Assembly (NCBI GenBank): GCA_009692725.1
Contig: SHYP01000001.1
Span: 106,681 to 170,680 of the forward strand
Length of the DNA stretch: 64,000 bases
Direction: 5' to 3'
Origin: Dehalococcoidia bacterium
GTDB lineage: Bacteria; Chloroflexota; Dehalococcoidia; UBA2979
How positions within the stretch are numbered: position 1 is the first letter of the stretch; each line of letters opens with the position of its first letter. Positions 20,642 through 28,401 of this stretch are shown here, piece after piece. Under the pieces are notes generated by a model, which saw only the letters and a list, made by a program, of their open reading frames with translations, was not told the DNA's origin and searched no databases. Both the position numbers and the translations under genes were made by a program.

Positions 20642-21445
20642 TCAGCTCACGCGTCGCGCCACCACCACGTCCCGATCGAGGTACCCCCCGTACCCCGTCG
20701 CGTCGTACACGATGCGCCCGCCGCACGTAATCAACGTCAGCCATTCCTGCGAGGCGGGCCGCTTCGACGGCCAGATCAGCTCACCCATCGGCAGTTTGCT
20801 CACCTCGTAGCGCACGTTGCTCATCACCTCGTAGCGCAACCGTCGCCCATCCGCGAGCTCCACCGCGATGTCGTCACCAGGCGCCGCTTCGTACATGAAG
20901 TAGAACGGCCCCTGCAAATGGTTCCAGCTCTCGTGCGCCGAGAGCACCGCGTTGCCGCCCTCACCGGGCGTCCCGTAGTCCGGGTACCAGCCGACGCGAT
21001 AGCTCCCGTCGCGCGGCGACTCGAGCTCGTTCGCCGCGGTGAGCCCGAGCGCCTCGATGCCGTGGTCGAGCCCCAGCTTCGCCGACTGTATCCAGCCCAC
21101 CGCCACGCCCGCGATCGGCGCCGTCGCGCGCAGCGGCGCCGGCGGCAGCACGATCTTGCCCGCCCCGATCGCCCTGCCACCGGCCGCACCGTTCGTTTCC
21201 GCCAGCGGCCACGACGCCGCGAACAGCTCCTCGCGCGGATGCGCCGGCGTCACGAACTCGTTCGCGAGCGCCTGCTCCGCGCCCCCCACCGCTTCGACCT
21301 TCACGCTCGGCGCCGACTGCTCCCCGCCGCGCCCGAGCCACGGCTCGCGCAGCGCGAATGCGCCGCCGACCAGCAGCACCGCCACGACTGACGGCAGCGC
21401 CACTACCATGACGCTGCGCTTGTACCGAGTGGCAATCGTCGCCAT
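20642..21445 (-). CDS. Sortase family transpeptidase (class F-like)
   Basis: 267 residues. One N-terminal membrane span (residues 12-32) anchors an extracellular sortase beta-barrel. The catalytic triad can be placed: His in NAVLSAHESWNHLQGPFYFM, Cys in WLTLITCGGRI, and Arg in YLDRDVVVARRVS. The short TCGG context and lack of long C-terminal additions resemble class F/E sortases of Actinobacteria and Chloroflexota. No LPXTG-type substrate gene is adjacent. Its presence suggests proteins are attached or processed at the cell surface. It follows aspS on the same strand after 128 bases (its start lies 104 bases beyond its own upstream gene, on the same strand). Confidence 0.88.
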   Translation of the reverse strand: MATIATRYKRSVMVVALPSVVAVLLVGGAFALREPWLGRGGEQSAPSVKVEAVGGAEQALANEFVTPAHPREELFAASWPLAETNGAAGGRAIGAGKIVLPPAPLRATAPIAGVAVGWIQSAKLGLDHGIEALGLTAANELESPRDGSYRVGWYPDYGTPGEGGNAVLSAHESWNHLQGPFYFMYEAAPGDDIAVELADGRRLRYEVMSNVRYEVSKLPMGELIWPSKRPASQEWLTLITCGGRIVYDATGYGGYLDRDVVVARRVS

Positions 21446-21548
21446 GAGCTACCGTCCGTGTGCATTGATCGCGGGGCCGCGCGCGGGCGCGAATCGGTAG
21501 CGTACGGGACGATCGGCCACGGTCAACCGCTGCGCCCCGGACCCTGCG

Positions 21549-21986
21549 TTACGCCGAGATCGCACGCTCCAGTGTAATGCGCAGCACGACCCTCCCCTCC
21601 GCGTCGAGCGCCGCGTCGAGCTCCGCGTCCGTCGGCTCAGCCGCGTCATCCCGGCGCCGCTGCTTCGCGCGCAGCCTGCGCATCGCGTCGCGCCGGCCGT
21701 CCCCGCGCACTTCAGCGCGCGCCGCGCCGTAGACGACCAGCTGCGCGCGCCCCTCCATGACGGCCAGCGCGACGCGCGGCTGCCGCTGCGCGTTCCGCCA
21801 TTTCGCGCTCGTCGCCAGCATCGACGCGACCACGTCCCGCCCGTCGAAGTCGTACAGCACCGTCGCCAGCGCCGGCGATCCGTCGCGCCGTCCCGTGCCC
21901 AGCACCCCCAGCCGATGCTCGCGCAGGAACGCCGCCTGCTCCGCGCTCAGCACGCCGCCCGCATCGCCCGCCGACTCGCCTGTCAT
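21549..21986 (-). CDS. Pyridoxamine 5'-phosphate oxidase-like flavin/F420-binding split-barrel protein
   Basis: 145 residues. The split beta-barrel pattern is clear: FLREHRLGVLGTGRRDGSPALATVLYDFDGRDVVASM, then SAKWRNAQRQPRVALAVME and the Q-L-V-V-Y-G-A-A-R strand. Such proteins bind FMN or F420 and reduce varied small substrates; the substrate is unknown. ATG 21986 is chosen because GAGGAG lies 8 bases upstream and homology starts about residue 12. The C-terminal part (DDAAEPTDAELDAALDAEG) is acidic and Ala-rich. Confidence 0.83.
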   Translation of the reverse strand: MTGESAGDAGGVLSAEQAAFLREHRLGVLGTGRRDGSPALATVLYDFDGRDVVASMLATSAKWRNAQRQPRVALAVMEGRAQLVVYGAARAEVRGDGRRDAMRRLRAKQRRRDDAAEPTDAELDAALDAEGRVVLRITLERAISA

Positions 21987-22051
21987 GCCGTCTGCTCCTC
22001 GCACCGCACCCGTGCTCGTCGCGGCTCTCACGGAGCCGCCTGCTTCACCTG

Positions 22052-22225
22052 TCAGCAGCCGGGCTCGCCATCGTTGCCGCAGCAGTTGCTGCGACGGCGG
22101 ATGCGCAAGCCGTAGTTGCGCAGCGCCAGCCGCAGCTTCGTCCCCAGCGGCGCTTCGTACTCGAGCCAGTTCGAAACGAAGGCGCCCACACCCGGCCGCC
22201 CGCGCCGCTCGCCCTCGTCGCACAT
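22052..22225 (-). CDS. 57-residue small basic protein with C-terminal Cys/Gly tail, unknown function
   Basis: The small frame starts at ATG 22225 with an excellent ribosome-binding site (GGGGGAGGG, 4 bases spacing). It encodes an N-terminal MCDEGERRGRPGVGAFVSNW, a middle ending in KLRLALRNYGLRIRRR, and a tail NCCGNDGEPGC. The body is aromatic and basic; the tail has three cysteines that could bind metal or form a disulfide. I recall similar short proteins ending CCGN-x-GEPGC in other genomes, but cannot name a family. It is divergent from hemW by 95 bases and upstream of, and co-oriented with, the PPOX-like gene. Confidence 0.72.
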   Translation of the reverse strand: MCDEGERRGRPGVGAFVSNWLEYEAPLGTKLRLALRNYGLRIRRRSNCCGNDGEPGC

Positions 22226-22308
22226 CGTGCCCTCCCCCGGCCCAACAACTGTACCGCGGCACACCCCACTCGCTCGCCCGCCCTGCTGCCAGTGCTCTCC
22301 CGAGCCTG

Positions 22309-22314
22309 TACCCT
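22309..22314 (+). promoter_or_regulatory. -10 box for a leaderless hemW transcript
   Basis: TACCCT lies exactly 6 bases before the hemW ATG, and no Shine-Dalgarno sequence is present. The spacing puts transcription start at or within a base of the ATG. The same arrangement occurs before priA, vapB, selB and the 58963 gene. Confidence 0.5.
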
Positions 22315-22320
22315 GCCTCC

Positions 22321-23625
22321 ATGCCCACGCCTGCGCCCCCCTCCGCATCCGCCGCCCCGCTCGCGCTGTACCTGCACATCCCGTTCTGCACCGCCAAGTG
22401 CGGCTACTGCGACTTCAACTCCTACGCCGGCCTGGAGCATCTCGTCCCGGACTACACCCCCGCGCTCGTGCAGGAGCTCGAACTCTGGGCGCCCGCCGCG
22501 CGCGTGTTTCGCGTCGACACGGTGTTCTTCGGCGGCGGCACGCCAAGCCTCAGCTCGCTCGCCGACCTCGAACGCATCGCCGGCGCGGTGCGCGCGCACT
22601 ACACCGTCGCGCCCGACGCCGAATGGACGCTCGAGGCCAACCCCACGGAGCTCACCCCCGAACACCTCAGCGGCATGCGCGCCCTCGGCATCAACCGCCT
22701 CTCGATCGGCGTGCAGTCGCTGCACGACGACGAGCTCGTGCTGCTCGAGCGCCAGCACAGCGCCGACCATGCGCTCGCCGTCGTCGAGGCCGCCCGCGCG
22801 GCGGGCTTCGACAACCTCAACATGGACCTCATCTTCGGGCTGATCGGCCAGCCGCTCGCGCGCTGGCAACAGACGCTCGATCGCACGCTCGCGTTCCGCC
22901 CGGAGCACCTGTCGTGCTACGCGCTCACCATCGAGCCGGGCACCGCGCTCTATTACCGCGTCGCCAGGGGCCAGCTCGCCGAGCCCGACCCCGATGTCGT
23001 CGCGGACCAGTTCGAGTGGACGCGGGACCGCCTCGCTGCCGCGGGCTACCGCCACTACGAGCTCTCGAACTGGGCGCTGCCCGGCCGCGAGTGCCGTCAC
23101 AACCTCGTCTACTGGCGCGCCGACCCGTACCTCGGCATGGGCGCCGGCGCGCACTCCTTCTTCGCCGGCCGCCGCTTCGCCAACGTCGACGCGCCCACAC
23201 GCTACGTCGAGGCCGTGCGCGCCTCGGTCGCCGAGCGCGCCGCCAACGGCCACGGCACGCTGCAGCAAATCCGCGGCGGCGAGACGCCCTCTGCCGCCAC
23301 CTTGCGGTCCGACGCGCTGATCCTCGGCCTGCGCCTGATCGAGGGCGTGGACGCCGCCGCCTTCGCCGCCCGCTTCGGCTGCACGCTCGACGACGCCTAC
23401 GGCCCCGCCATCGCGCGCCACCTGCGCACCGGCCTGATCGAGCGCACCGCCGACCGCTTGCGCCTCACCACCCGCGGCCAGTTCCTGGCCAACGAAGTCT
23501 TCGTCGACCTGCTCCCGGACGAGGAGCCGTCCGCGGACAGCGCCTACGCCGAGCACGCCCCGCGCACAGCGCCCCCGCCCGACCTGCCCTCCCCGCACGT
23601 CGCCCCGCGCGAGCGCGGAGGCTAG
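22321..23625 (+). CDS. hemW: Radical SAM haem chaperone HemW (coproporphyrinogen III oxidase-like)
   Basis: 434 residues. It opens with ALYLHIPFCTAKCGYCDFNSY, whose CXXXCXXC holds the 4Fe-4S cluster; the single-Tyr HIPFC context and lack of the fourth HemN cysteine favour HemW, a haem-transfer protein, over true HemN. FFGGGTPSL, NPTELTP, GVQSL and NMDLIFGLIGQ are further radical SAM landmarks, and a C-terminal winged region follows. ATG 22321 is the only start giving the family N-terminus; the longer frame upstream is shadow of the opposite-strand gene. Confidence 0.93.
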   Translation: MPTPAPPSASAAPLALYLHIPFCTAKCGYCDFNSYAGLEHLVPDYTPALVQELELWAPAARVFRVDTVFFGGGTPSLSSLADLERIAGAVRAHYTVAPDAEWTLEANPTELTPEHLSGMRALGINRLSIGVQSLHDDELVLLERQHSADHALAVVEAARAAGFDNLNMDLIFGLIGQPLARWQQTLDRTLAFRPEHLSCYALTIEPGTALYYRVARGQLAEPDPDVVADQFEWTRDRLAAAGYRHYELSNWALPGRECRHNLVYWRADPYLGMGAGAHSFFAGRRFANVDAPTRYVEAVRASVAERAANGHGTLQQIRGGETPSAATLRSDALILGLRLIEGVDAAAFAARFGCTLDDAYGPAIARHLRTGLIERTADRLRLTTRGQFLANEVFVDLLPDEEPSADSAYAEHAPRTAPPPDLPSPHVAPRERGG

Positions 23626-23626
23626 C

Positions 23627-23911
23627 GTGCCAGTCCTCGTCTACCGCTGCCTGGAGTGCCGGCGCGAGATCCTGGTGCGCGAGCCCGGCCCGCTCTCCAC
23701 CGCCGAGATCAAGCGCCGCATCGAAGAAGAGACGCGCCCCTGGCGCTCCGGCCCCGCCGGCGTCCCCGGCGGCAGCCTCCGCTGGCGCGACGACGTCTGG
23801 CTCGGCATCTCCGCCATGCGCGACACCGGCGTCCCCCGCGACGAGCTCCCGGACCGCTGCCCCGCCTGCGGCCGCCCCTCCACGTTCGAACGCGCCCGCC
23901 TGCTCGAGTAG
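23627..23911 (+). CDS. Small zinc-ribbon-like protein, unknown function
   Basis: 94 residues from GTG 23627, one base after the hemW stop. Two CXXC pairs (VYRCLECRREI at the N-terminus and DRCPACGRP at the C-terminus) could make a single split zinc ribbon, similar in layout to FmdB-type regulators but with a longer intervening segment. The tight spacing suggests co-expression with hemW. Codon usage is high-GC like its neighbours. Function unknown. Confidence 0.6.
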   Translation: MPVLVYRCLECRREILVREPGPLSTAEIKRRIEEETRPWRSGPAGVPGGSLRWRDDVWLGISAMRDTGVPRDELPDRCPACGRPSTFERARLLE

Positions 23912-23916
23912 CCGCG

Positions 23917-24498
23917 ATGGCTCGCGACTTTCAGGCAATGCTGGTCGAAGACATCGAGTCCGCTTGTCAGCGCTACAAGGAGGGCCAATCGAGCGCATAC
24001 CAGGGCGCTGCGATCCAGCTCCGCAACCTCCTCACCGATCAGCAGCCACTCCTCCCGCGAGTCTTTCCGGGCGTCCGATTCCATCGACTAAGGAATCCGC
24101 GCAAGCCACTCCCGGGCCAACCGACGACTGAATCGCTCGGGGGCGGTCGGTACGCGCAGACGGCAAGCCTCTTCGATTTCCGAGGGCCGCTGCAACTGCG
24201 AGCCGACGGGCCGCCAACGATCAGCCTAGAAGTCGGGAACGTGGCTTCCGTCCCTTGGCGCGACTGGATCGCCGACTGGATCGTCCGACCGGATGTTGTA
24301 ATCCGCGATCTCATTCACCAGGTCGCCAGTAAGGATGTGGCGCACACTGACCTGCACCCCAGCCCCGCTATGACACGGCTTGAGCAGGGACTCGTGATCG
24401 CCGTAAACGGCGAGCAAGTCGGCGCCGCACGGCCGGCCATCATCGCGATCGCGGATTACGTCGCACGTCGAGCAAGAGAACTACTCGCCACTGCTTGA
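23917..24498 (+). CDS. Hypothetical protein, lower-GC, unknown function
   Basis: 193 residues from ATG 23917, five bases after the preceding stop. I do not recognise a family. It looks soluble, with a mixed alpha/beta composition: an N-terminal helix (FQAMLVEDIESACQRYKEG), a central ASLFDFRGPLQLRADGPPTISLEVGN, a Trp-rich segment VPWRDWIADWIVRPD, and a final helix ADYVARRARELLATA. A sampled row is about 62% G+C versus 72% nearby, and synonymous sites are less GC-biased. It lies next to a vapBC pair, so it may be an acquired gene. Confidence 0.6.
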   Translation: MARDFQAMLVEDIESACQRYKEGQSSAYQGAAIQLRNLLTDQQPLLPRVFPGVRFHRLRNPRKPLPGQPTTESLGGGRYAQTASLFDFRGPLQLRADGPPTISLEVGNVASVPWRDWIADWIVRPDVVIRDLIHQVASKDVAHTDLHPSPAMTRLEQGLVIAVNGEQVGAARPAIIAIADYVARRARELLATA

Positions 24499-24499
24499 T

Positions 24500-24546
24500 G
24501 CGACCGCCGTCTCTCGTCACGTTGGGGGTCGCGGCGGGGCCGCCGC
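24500..24546. terminator. GC-rich hairpins between convergent genes
   Basis: GCGGCG/CGCCGC (24531-24536 with 24541-24546, 4-base loop) and an alternative longer pairing GCGACC/GGTCGC (24500-24505 with 24527-24532) fill the gap between the hypothetical gene and vapC, which converge. They could terminate both; there is no T-tract. Confidence 0.4.
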
Positions 24547-24550
24547 GCTC

Positions 24551-24967
24551 TCACTCAGGCAACAGGGCCAGCGCCTCCACGTGTCGAGGCCGCATCAGCG
24601 CGAAGTGCCGCCGGTCCAGCGTCGCTAGCTTCGGCTCATCGAGCCGCTCGACGATCGCCAGCACCGCCGCATCCACGAAGCCCACGTCCGCGTCCGCGTA
24701 CCGCGTGCACAGCTCCCGCGCGCGCTCGTAGTCGGCCGGCACGAGATCAACGACCGTATACGCACCCTCGACCACGTTCCGCAACACCGCCAGGAACGCC
24801 CCCTGGTACAGCGGATCGCGCAGCCAGTAGTCGAGCTCGACGAGCACTGGCGTCGGAACCAGCAGCGCCCCTCGCTCGCTCTCGATGAGCGCGCGGCAGC
24901 GGTCGTGGGCCGGGTCGGTGCGATCGAGCGCTCCGAGCAGCACCCCCGTGTCGAGGATCAGCGCCAC
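24551..24967 (-). CDS. vapC: VapC-type PIN-domain toxin
   Basis: 138-residue PIN-domain ribonuclease. Acidic metal-binding residues are in place: LILDTGVLLGALDRTD (first Asp), a Glu in PVLVELDYWLR, Asp residues in YADADVGFVDAAVLAIVERL, and a terminal LATLDRRHFALM. It overlaps the antitoxin gene by 10 bases, the usual toxin-after-antitoxin order. Toxins of this kind cleave tRNA or rRNA when free of the antitoxin. Confidence 0.87.
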   Translation of the reverse strand: MALILDTGVLLGALDRTDPAHDRCRALIESERGALLVPTPVLVELDYWLRDPLYQGAFLAVLRNVVEGAYTVVDLVPADYERARELCTRYADADVGFVDAAVLAIVERLDEPKLATLDRRHFALMRPRHVEALALLPE

Positions 24968-25194
24968 GCGCGCGGCACCGCGCGCTCGTCAGCGCTGCGT
25001 CTGGACAGATCGCCCTTCGCGGAGGCGAAGATCGCCAAAGTCGGCTTCGGCCGCGGCTGCGCCGCTGCCGGGCCCGCCTTGTCCTCCACCGCTTCGCGGA
25101 TGAGCGCCGCCATCGACGTGCCCCGTTCAGCCGCCAACATCCGCAGCCGCCGCAACAGCTCCTCCGGCAAGGAGATCGTCGTGCGCTTCATCAT
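24958..25194 (-). CDS. vapB: Ribbon-helix-helix antitoxin (VapB/CopG type)
   Basis: 78 residues. The N-terminus MKRTTISLPEELLRRLRMLAAERGTSMAALIREAVED is a textbook ribbon-helix-helix DNA-binding domain; the remaining residues (Pro/Ala/Lys-rich) presumably wrap around the PIN toxin. It precedes and overlaps vapC. Palindromes and a -10 box sit right at its start, fitting autorepression. Confidence 0.87.
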   Translation of the reverse strand: MMKRTTISLPEELLRRLRMLAAERGTSMAALIREAVEDKAGPAAAQPRPKPTLAIFASAKGDLSRRSADERAVPRAWR

Positions 25195-25209
25195 GATGCA
25201 ATGATATCA
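25190..25209 (-). promoter_or_regulatory. vapBC promoter and operator-like palindromes
   Basis: On minus, TATCAT (25206-25201) ends exactly 6 bases before the vapB ATG (25194), indicating a leaderless mRNA. Two 8-bp perfect palindromes, TGATATCA (25202-25209) and ATCATGAT (25190-25197), overlap the -10 box and start codon and are likely operator half-sites for the ribbon-helix-helix protein. Confidence 0.55.
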
Positions 25210-25229
25210 CCTGCGCCGGGCAGAACGAA

Positions 25230-25245
25230 TGTTTCACGTGAAACA
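25230..25245. promoter_or_regulatory. parS site (ParB/Spo0J binding)
   Basis: TGTTTCACGTGAAACA is a perfect 16-bp palindrome identical to the consensus parS bound by ParB in Bacillus and many other phyla. It lies in the 118-base intergenic gap between vapB and the deacetylase-like gene and is conspicuously AT-richer than its surroundings. parS sites cluster near oriC and load ParB for chromosome segregation and SMC recruitment. No parA, parB or dnaA lies in the window. Confidence 0.88.
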
Positions 25246-25312
25246 TCTCATCCGTCGGGGGCCCGGGGGCGAAGCCTCCGTCCGAAGCGTGGCCGGGTGG
25301 GCCTGCCCCTCC

Positions 25313-26410
25313 CTACCCCAGCCGCAACGCCCGCCGCGCCGCCGCGATGACGCGCGAGGCGTCGGGGCCGTCCGGGTAGGCCGTCGGGTCCGGGTCCGCC
25401 GTCGGCTCGGCCCCCAGCAGTAGCTCGACGAGGCCGCTCGCGCACCACGCCAGCGCGTGCAGGTCGTAGCCACCCTCCAGCACCACCACCGCGCGCCCGT
25501 CGCACAGCCGCGCCGCCGCGTCCAGCACCAGCCGCGCCACGCGCGTGTAGCCCGCCGTCGACACGTTCAACGTGCCCAGTGGGTCGCGCGCGTGCGAGTC
25601 CCACCCGCTCGACACCAGCACGAGCTGCGGGCGGTGCCGCTCCAGCAGCGGCACGCACACCTGCTCGTACGCCGCGACGAAGCCCGCGTCGCCCGTGCCG
25701 TGCGCCAGCGGCACGTTCGCCTTCGACCCGCGCCCCGCGCCCGACCCGATCTCGTCGACGGCACCGGTGCCGGGGTAGAACGGCGAGGCGTGCGTGCTGA
25801 AGTACAGCACGCGCGGGTCCGCCTCGAAGATCGCCTGCGTGCCGTTGCCGTGATGCACGTCCCAGTCGACGATCGCCACCCGCTCGAGGCCCGCGCGCAG
25901 CGCCGCCGCCGCGGCAACCGCGACGTGGTTGTACAGGCAGAAGCCCATCGCGGAGCTCGGCGTCGCATGGTGGCCGCACGGCCGCGTCGCGAGGAACGCG
26001 CTGTCGAGCTCGCCCGCGATCACCGCCTCGGTCGCCGCGACCGCGCCGCCCGCGATGCGCCGCGCGACCCCCGGCGACGCGCGCGTCACATACGTGTCCG
26101 GGTCGAGCCACGCGCCGCCGCGCGCACCCGCACCGGCCACGGCGTCCAGCAGCCCCTGGTCGTGCACCGCGAGCAACTCCGCGTCGCTCGCCTCGCGCGG
26201 CGGCAGCGTGCGCATGCGCGCCGTCAGCCCCATCCGCTCGAGCTGCTCGAGGATCGCGACCACCCGCTCCGGCCGCTCGACGTGCCCCGGCGCCACATGC
26301 TCTACGTGCGCGGGTTCCGTGAGCAGCGCCACCCGCCGCTCCGCGGGCGGCGCGGAGGCCCATGGAGCGGGCCCCCCGGAGGGCTCCGTGCGCGACTGTT
26401 CGGCGGTCAC
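25313..26410 (-). CDS. Histone deacetylase superfamily protein (AcuC/acetylpolyamine amidohydrolase-like)
   Basis: 365-residue zinc amidohydrolase. Family motifs are intact: PGHVERPERV, RPCGHHATPSSAMGFCLYNH (catalytic His-His pair), VDWDVHHGNGTQ (zinc Asp and His), SSGWDSHARDPLG (zinc Asp) and VLEGGYDL. Bacterial members deacetylate acetyl-lysine or acetylpolyamines; the substrate is not evident. The start is GTG at 26410, giving a 25-residue Pro/Ala-rich leader before homology, so a shorter product is possible. Divergent from selB. Confidence 0.9.
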   Translation of the reverse strand: MTAEQSRTEPSGGPAPWASAPPAERRVALLTEPAHVEHVAPGHVERPERVVAILEQLERMGLTARMRTLPPREASDAELLAVHDQGLLDAVAGAGARGGAWLDPDTYVTRASPGVARRIAGGAVAATEAVIAGELDSAFLATRPCGHHATPSSAMGFCLYNHVAVAAAAALRAGLERVAIVDWDVHHGNGTQAIFEADPRVLYFSTHASPFYPGTGAVDEIGSGAGRGSKANVPLAHGTGDAGFVAAYEQVCVPLLERHRPQLVLVSSGWDSHARDPLGTLNVSTAGYTRVARLVLDAAARLCDGRAVVVLEGGYDLHALAWCASGLVELLLGAEPTADPDPTAYPDGPDASRVIAAARRALRLG

Positions 26411-26495
26411 GCGTCACCATCGCGGCGCGCGACGCCCGCCGTCAACCGCGCGCGCCGTGTGACGCCGCTCGGCAGCGGGCGTACGCCCAGGCCGG

Positions 26496-26501
26496 TACAC
26501 T
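26496..26501 (+). promoter_or_regulatory. -10 box for selB
   Basis: TACACT ends 7 bases before the selB ATG and no Shine-Dalgarno is visible, again suggesting a leaderless transcript. No clear -35 is seen 17 bases upstream. Confidence 0.45.
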
Positions 26502-26508
26502 GCGCGCC

Positions 26509-28401
26509 ATGTTCGTCATCGGCACCGCCGGCCACGTCGACCACGGCAAGTCGACGCTCGTGCGCGCGCTCACCGGCATCGACCCGGATCGCCTGCGCGA
26601 GGAGCAGGCGCGCGGCATGACCATCGAGCTCGGCTTCGCCTGGCTCACGCTCCCCTCTGGCCGCGAAGTCTCCATCGTCGACGTGCCGGGGCATGAACGC
26701 TTCGTGCGGCACATGCTCGCCGGCGTCGGCGCCATCGACCTCGCGCTGTTCGTCGTCGCCGCCGACGAAGGGGTGATGCCGCAGACGCGCGAGCATCTCG
26801 AGATTCTCGACCTGCTCGAGGTGCGCCACGGCATCATCGCGCTCACCAAGTGCGACCTCGTCGACGACGAATGGCGCGCGCTCGTCACCGAGGAGGTAGC
26901 CGCCGCGTTCGCCGAGAGCACGCTCGCCGACGCGCCGATCGTGCCCGTCTCGGCGGCGACCGGCGCGGGCCTCGACGCGCTGCGCACGGCCATCGACCGC
27001 GCGCTCGACGCCGTGCCGCCGCCGCGCGACATCGGCCGGCCGCGCTTCGGCATCGACCGCGTGTTCACGATGCCCGGGTTCGGCACCGTCGTCACCGGCA
27101 CGCTGCTCGACGGCGCCGTGCGCACCGGCGAGCTGCTCGAGGCGGTGCCCGGCGGCCCCACCGCGCGTGTGCGCGGCCTGCAATCGCACCGCCGCGAGGT
27201 CAGCGAGGCGCCGCCCGGGACCCGCGTGGCGATCAACCTTGCGGGCGTGGCGACCGACGCGCTGCGCCGCGGCCAGGTGCTAGCGCCGCCCGGCAAGCTG
27301 ATGCCAGCGCGTGCCCTGGACGCGCGCGTGCGGGCGCTGCCGCATCGGGCGTTGCGCCACAACCTGCGCGTAACGGTGCACCTGGGCGCCGACGAGGTGC
27401 AGGCGCAGCTGCGCGTGCTGGGCGGCGAGGCCATCGCGCCAGGCGAGGAGGGGTGGGCGCAGCTCGTGCTTGCCGACCCGCTCGCCGCGCTGCCCGACGA
27501 CCTGTTCGTGCTGCGCGTCTCGGACGAGACGGTGGGCGGCGGCCGCGTGCTGGATGTGAACGCGCCGCGTCACCGCCGCTCCGACGCGGCCGCCGTCGAG
27601 CGCCTCGCCGCGCGCGCCGCGGGTACACCGGCGGCGCTCGTGCGCGCCGCGCTCGACGGCCGCGAGCCGTGCGACGCCGCCGCGCTCCGCGACGCACTGG
27701 GCGCTGCGCTGCCGCTCGACGCGGTCGCAGCTGCGCTCGACGAGCTCGTCGCGGCGGGCGACGTGCTGCCGCTGGGCGACGCGCCCCCTTCCTCCGCGCT
27801 GTACGCGACACGTGCCGGCGTCGCGCGCTGGCGCGACCGCGCGGCGCGCGTGCTTGACGCGTACCACCGCGATCACCCGCTGCGCCACACGATGCCGGCT
27901 GAGGAGCTACGCAGCCGCCTCGACCTGGGCGCGCGCGAGTACGCGGCGCTGCTGCCGGCACTCGCGCCCGACGTCGCGCGCAGCGAGGCGGGCGTGGCCC
28001 GCGCGGACTGGACGCCGCGCCCGACGCAGACGCAACGCCGCCAGCTCGAAGCCGCGCTACAGGCGCTCGCCGCCGGCGGCACGGCCCCGTCACGGCTCGA
28101 CCTCGACGAGGAACTACTCGGCTACCTCGAGGCGAGCGGCCAGGCGGTGAGCTGCGGCGAGGGGGTCACCATGACCGCCGACGCGTACGCCAACGCGGCG
28201 CGCACCGTCGTCGCGCTGATCGATGCTGCTGGTGCGGCGACGCTCGGCGACGTGCGCGACGCGCTCCAGACCAACCGCCGCGTGGCGCAGGCGTTGCTGG
28301 AAACGCTCGACCGCCGCGGCGTGACCCGGCGCGCTGGCGAGGCGCGTGTGCTGGTCGCGGCCCCGCCGGTGACAGCACTGCACGAAGAACGGCGCGCGTG
28401 A
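26509..28401 (+). CDS. selB: Selenocysteine-specific translation elongation factor
   Basis: 630-residue GTPase that delivers Sec-tRNA(Sec) to in-frame UGA codons. The EF-Tu-like G domain has GTAGHVDHGKSTL, DVPGHERFV and TKCDLVD; the switch region RLREEQARGMTIELGFAW is the SelB form. Domains 2-3 follow, then about 250 residues of winged-helix repeats that read the SECIS element. ATG 26509 is the family start. No selA, selD, tRNA-Sec or evident selenoprotein lies in the window. Its stop overlaps the next gene's GTG. Confidence 0.93.
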   Translation: MFVIGTAGHVDHGKSTLVRALTGIDPDRLREEQARGMTIELGFAWLTLPSGREVSIVDVPGHERFVRHMLAGVGAIDLALFVVAADEGVMPQTREHLEILDLLEVRHGIIALTKCDLVDDEWRALVTEEVAAAFAESTLADAPIVPVSAATGAGLDALRTAIDRALDAVPPPRDIGRPRFGIDRVFTMPGFGTVVTGTLLDGAVRTGELLEAVPGGPTARVRGLQSHRREVSEAPPGTRVAINLAGVATDALRRGQVLAPPGKLMPARALDARVRALPHRALRHNLRVTVHLGADEVQAQLRVLGGEAIAPGEEGWAQLVLADPLAALPDDLFVLRVSDETVGGGRVLDVNAPRHRRSDAAAVERLAARAAGTPAALVRAALDGREPCDAAALRDALGAALPLDAVAAALDELVAAGDVLPLGDAPPSSALYATRAGVARWRDRAARVLDAYHRDHPLRHTMPAEELRSRLDLGAREYAALLPALAPDVARSEAGVARADWTPRPTQTQRRQLEAALQALAAGGTAPSRLDLDEELLGYLEASGQAVSCGEGVTMTADAYANAARTVVALIDAAGAATLGDVRDALQTNRRVAQALLETLDRRGVTRRAGEARVLVAAPPVTALHEERRA

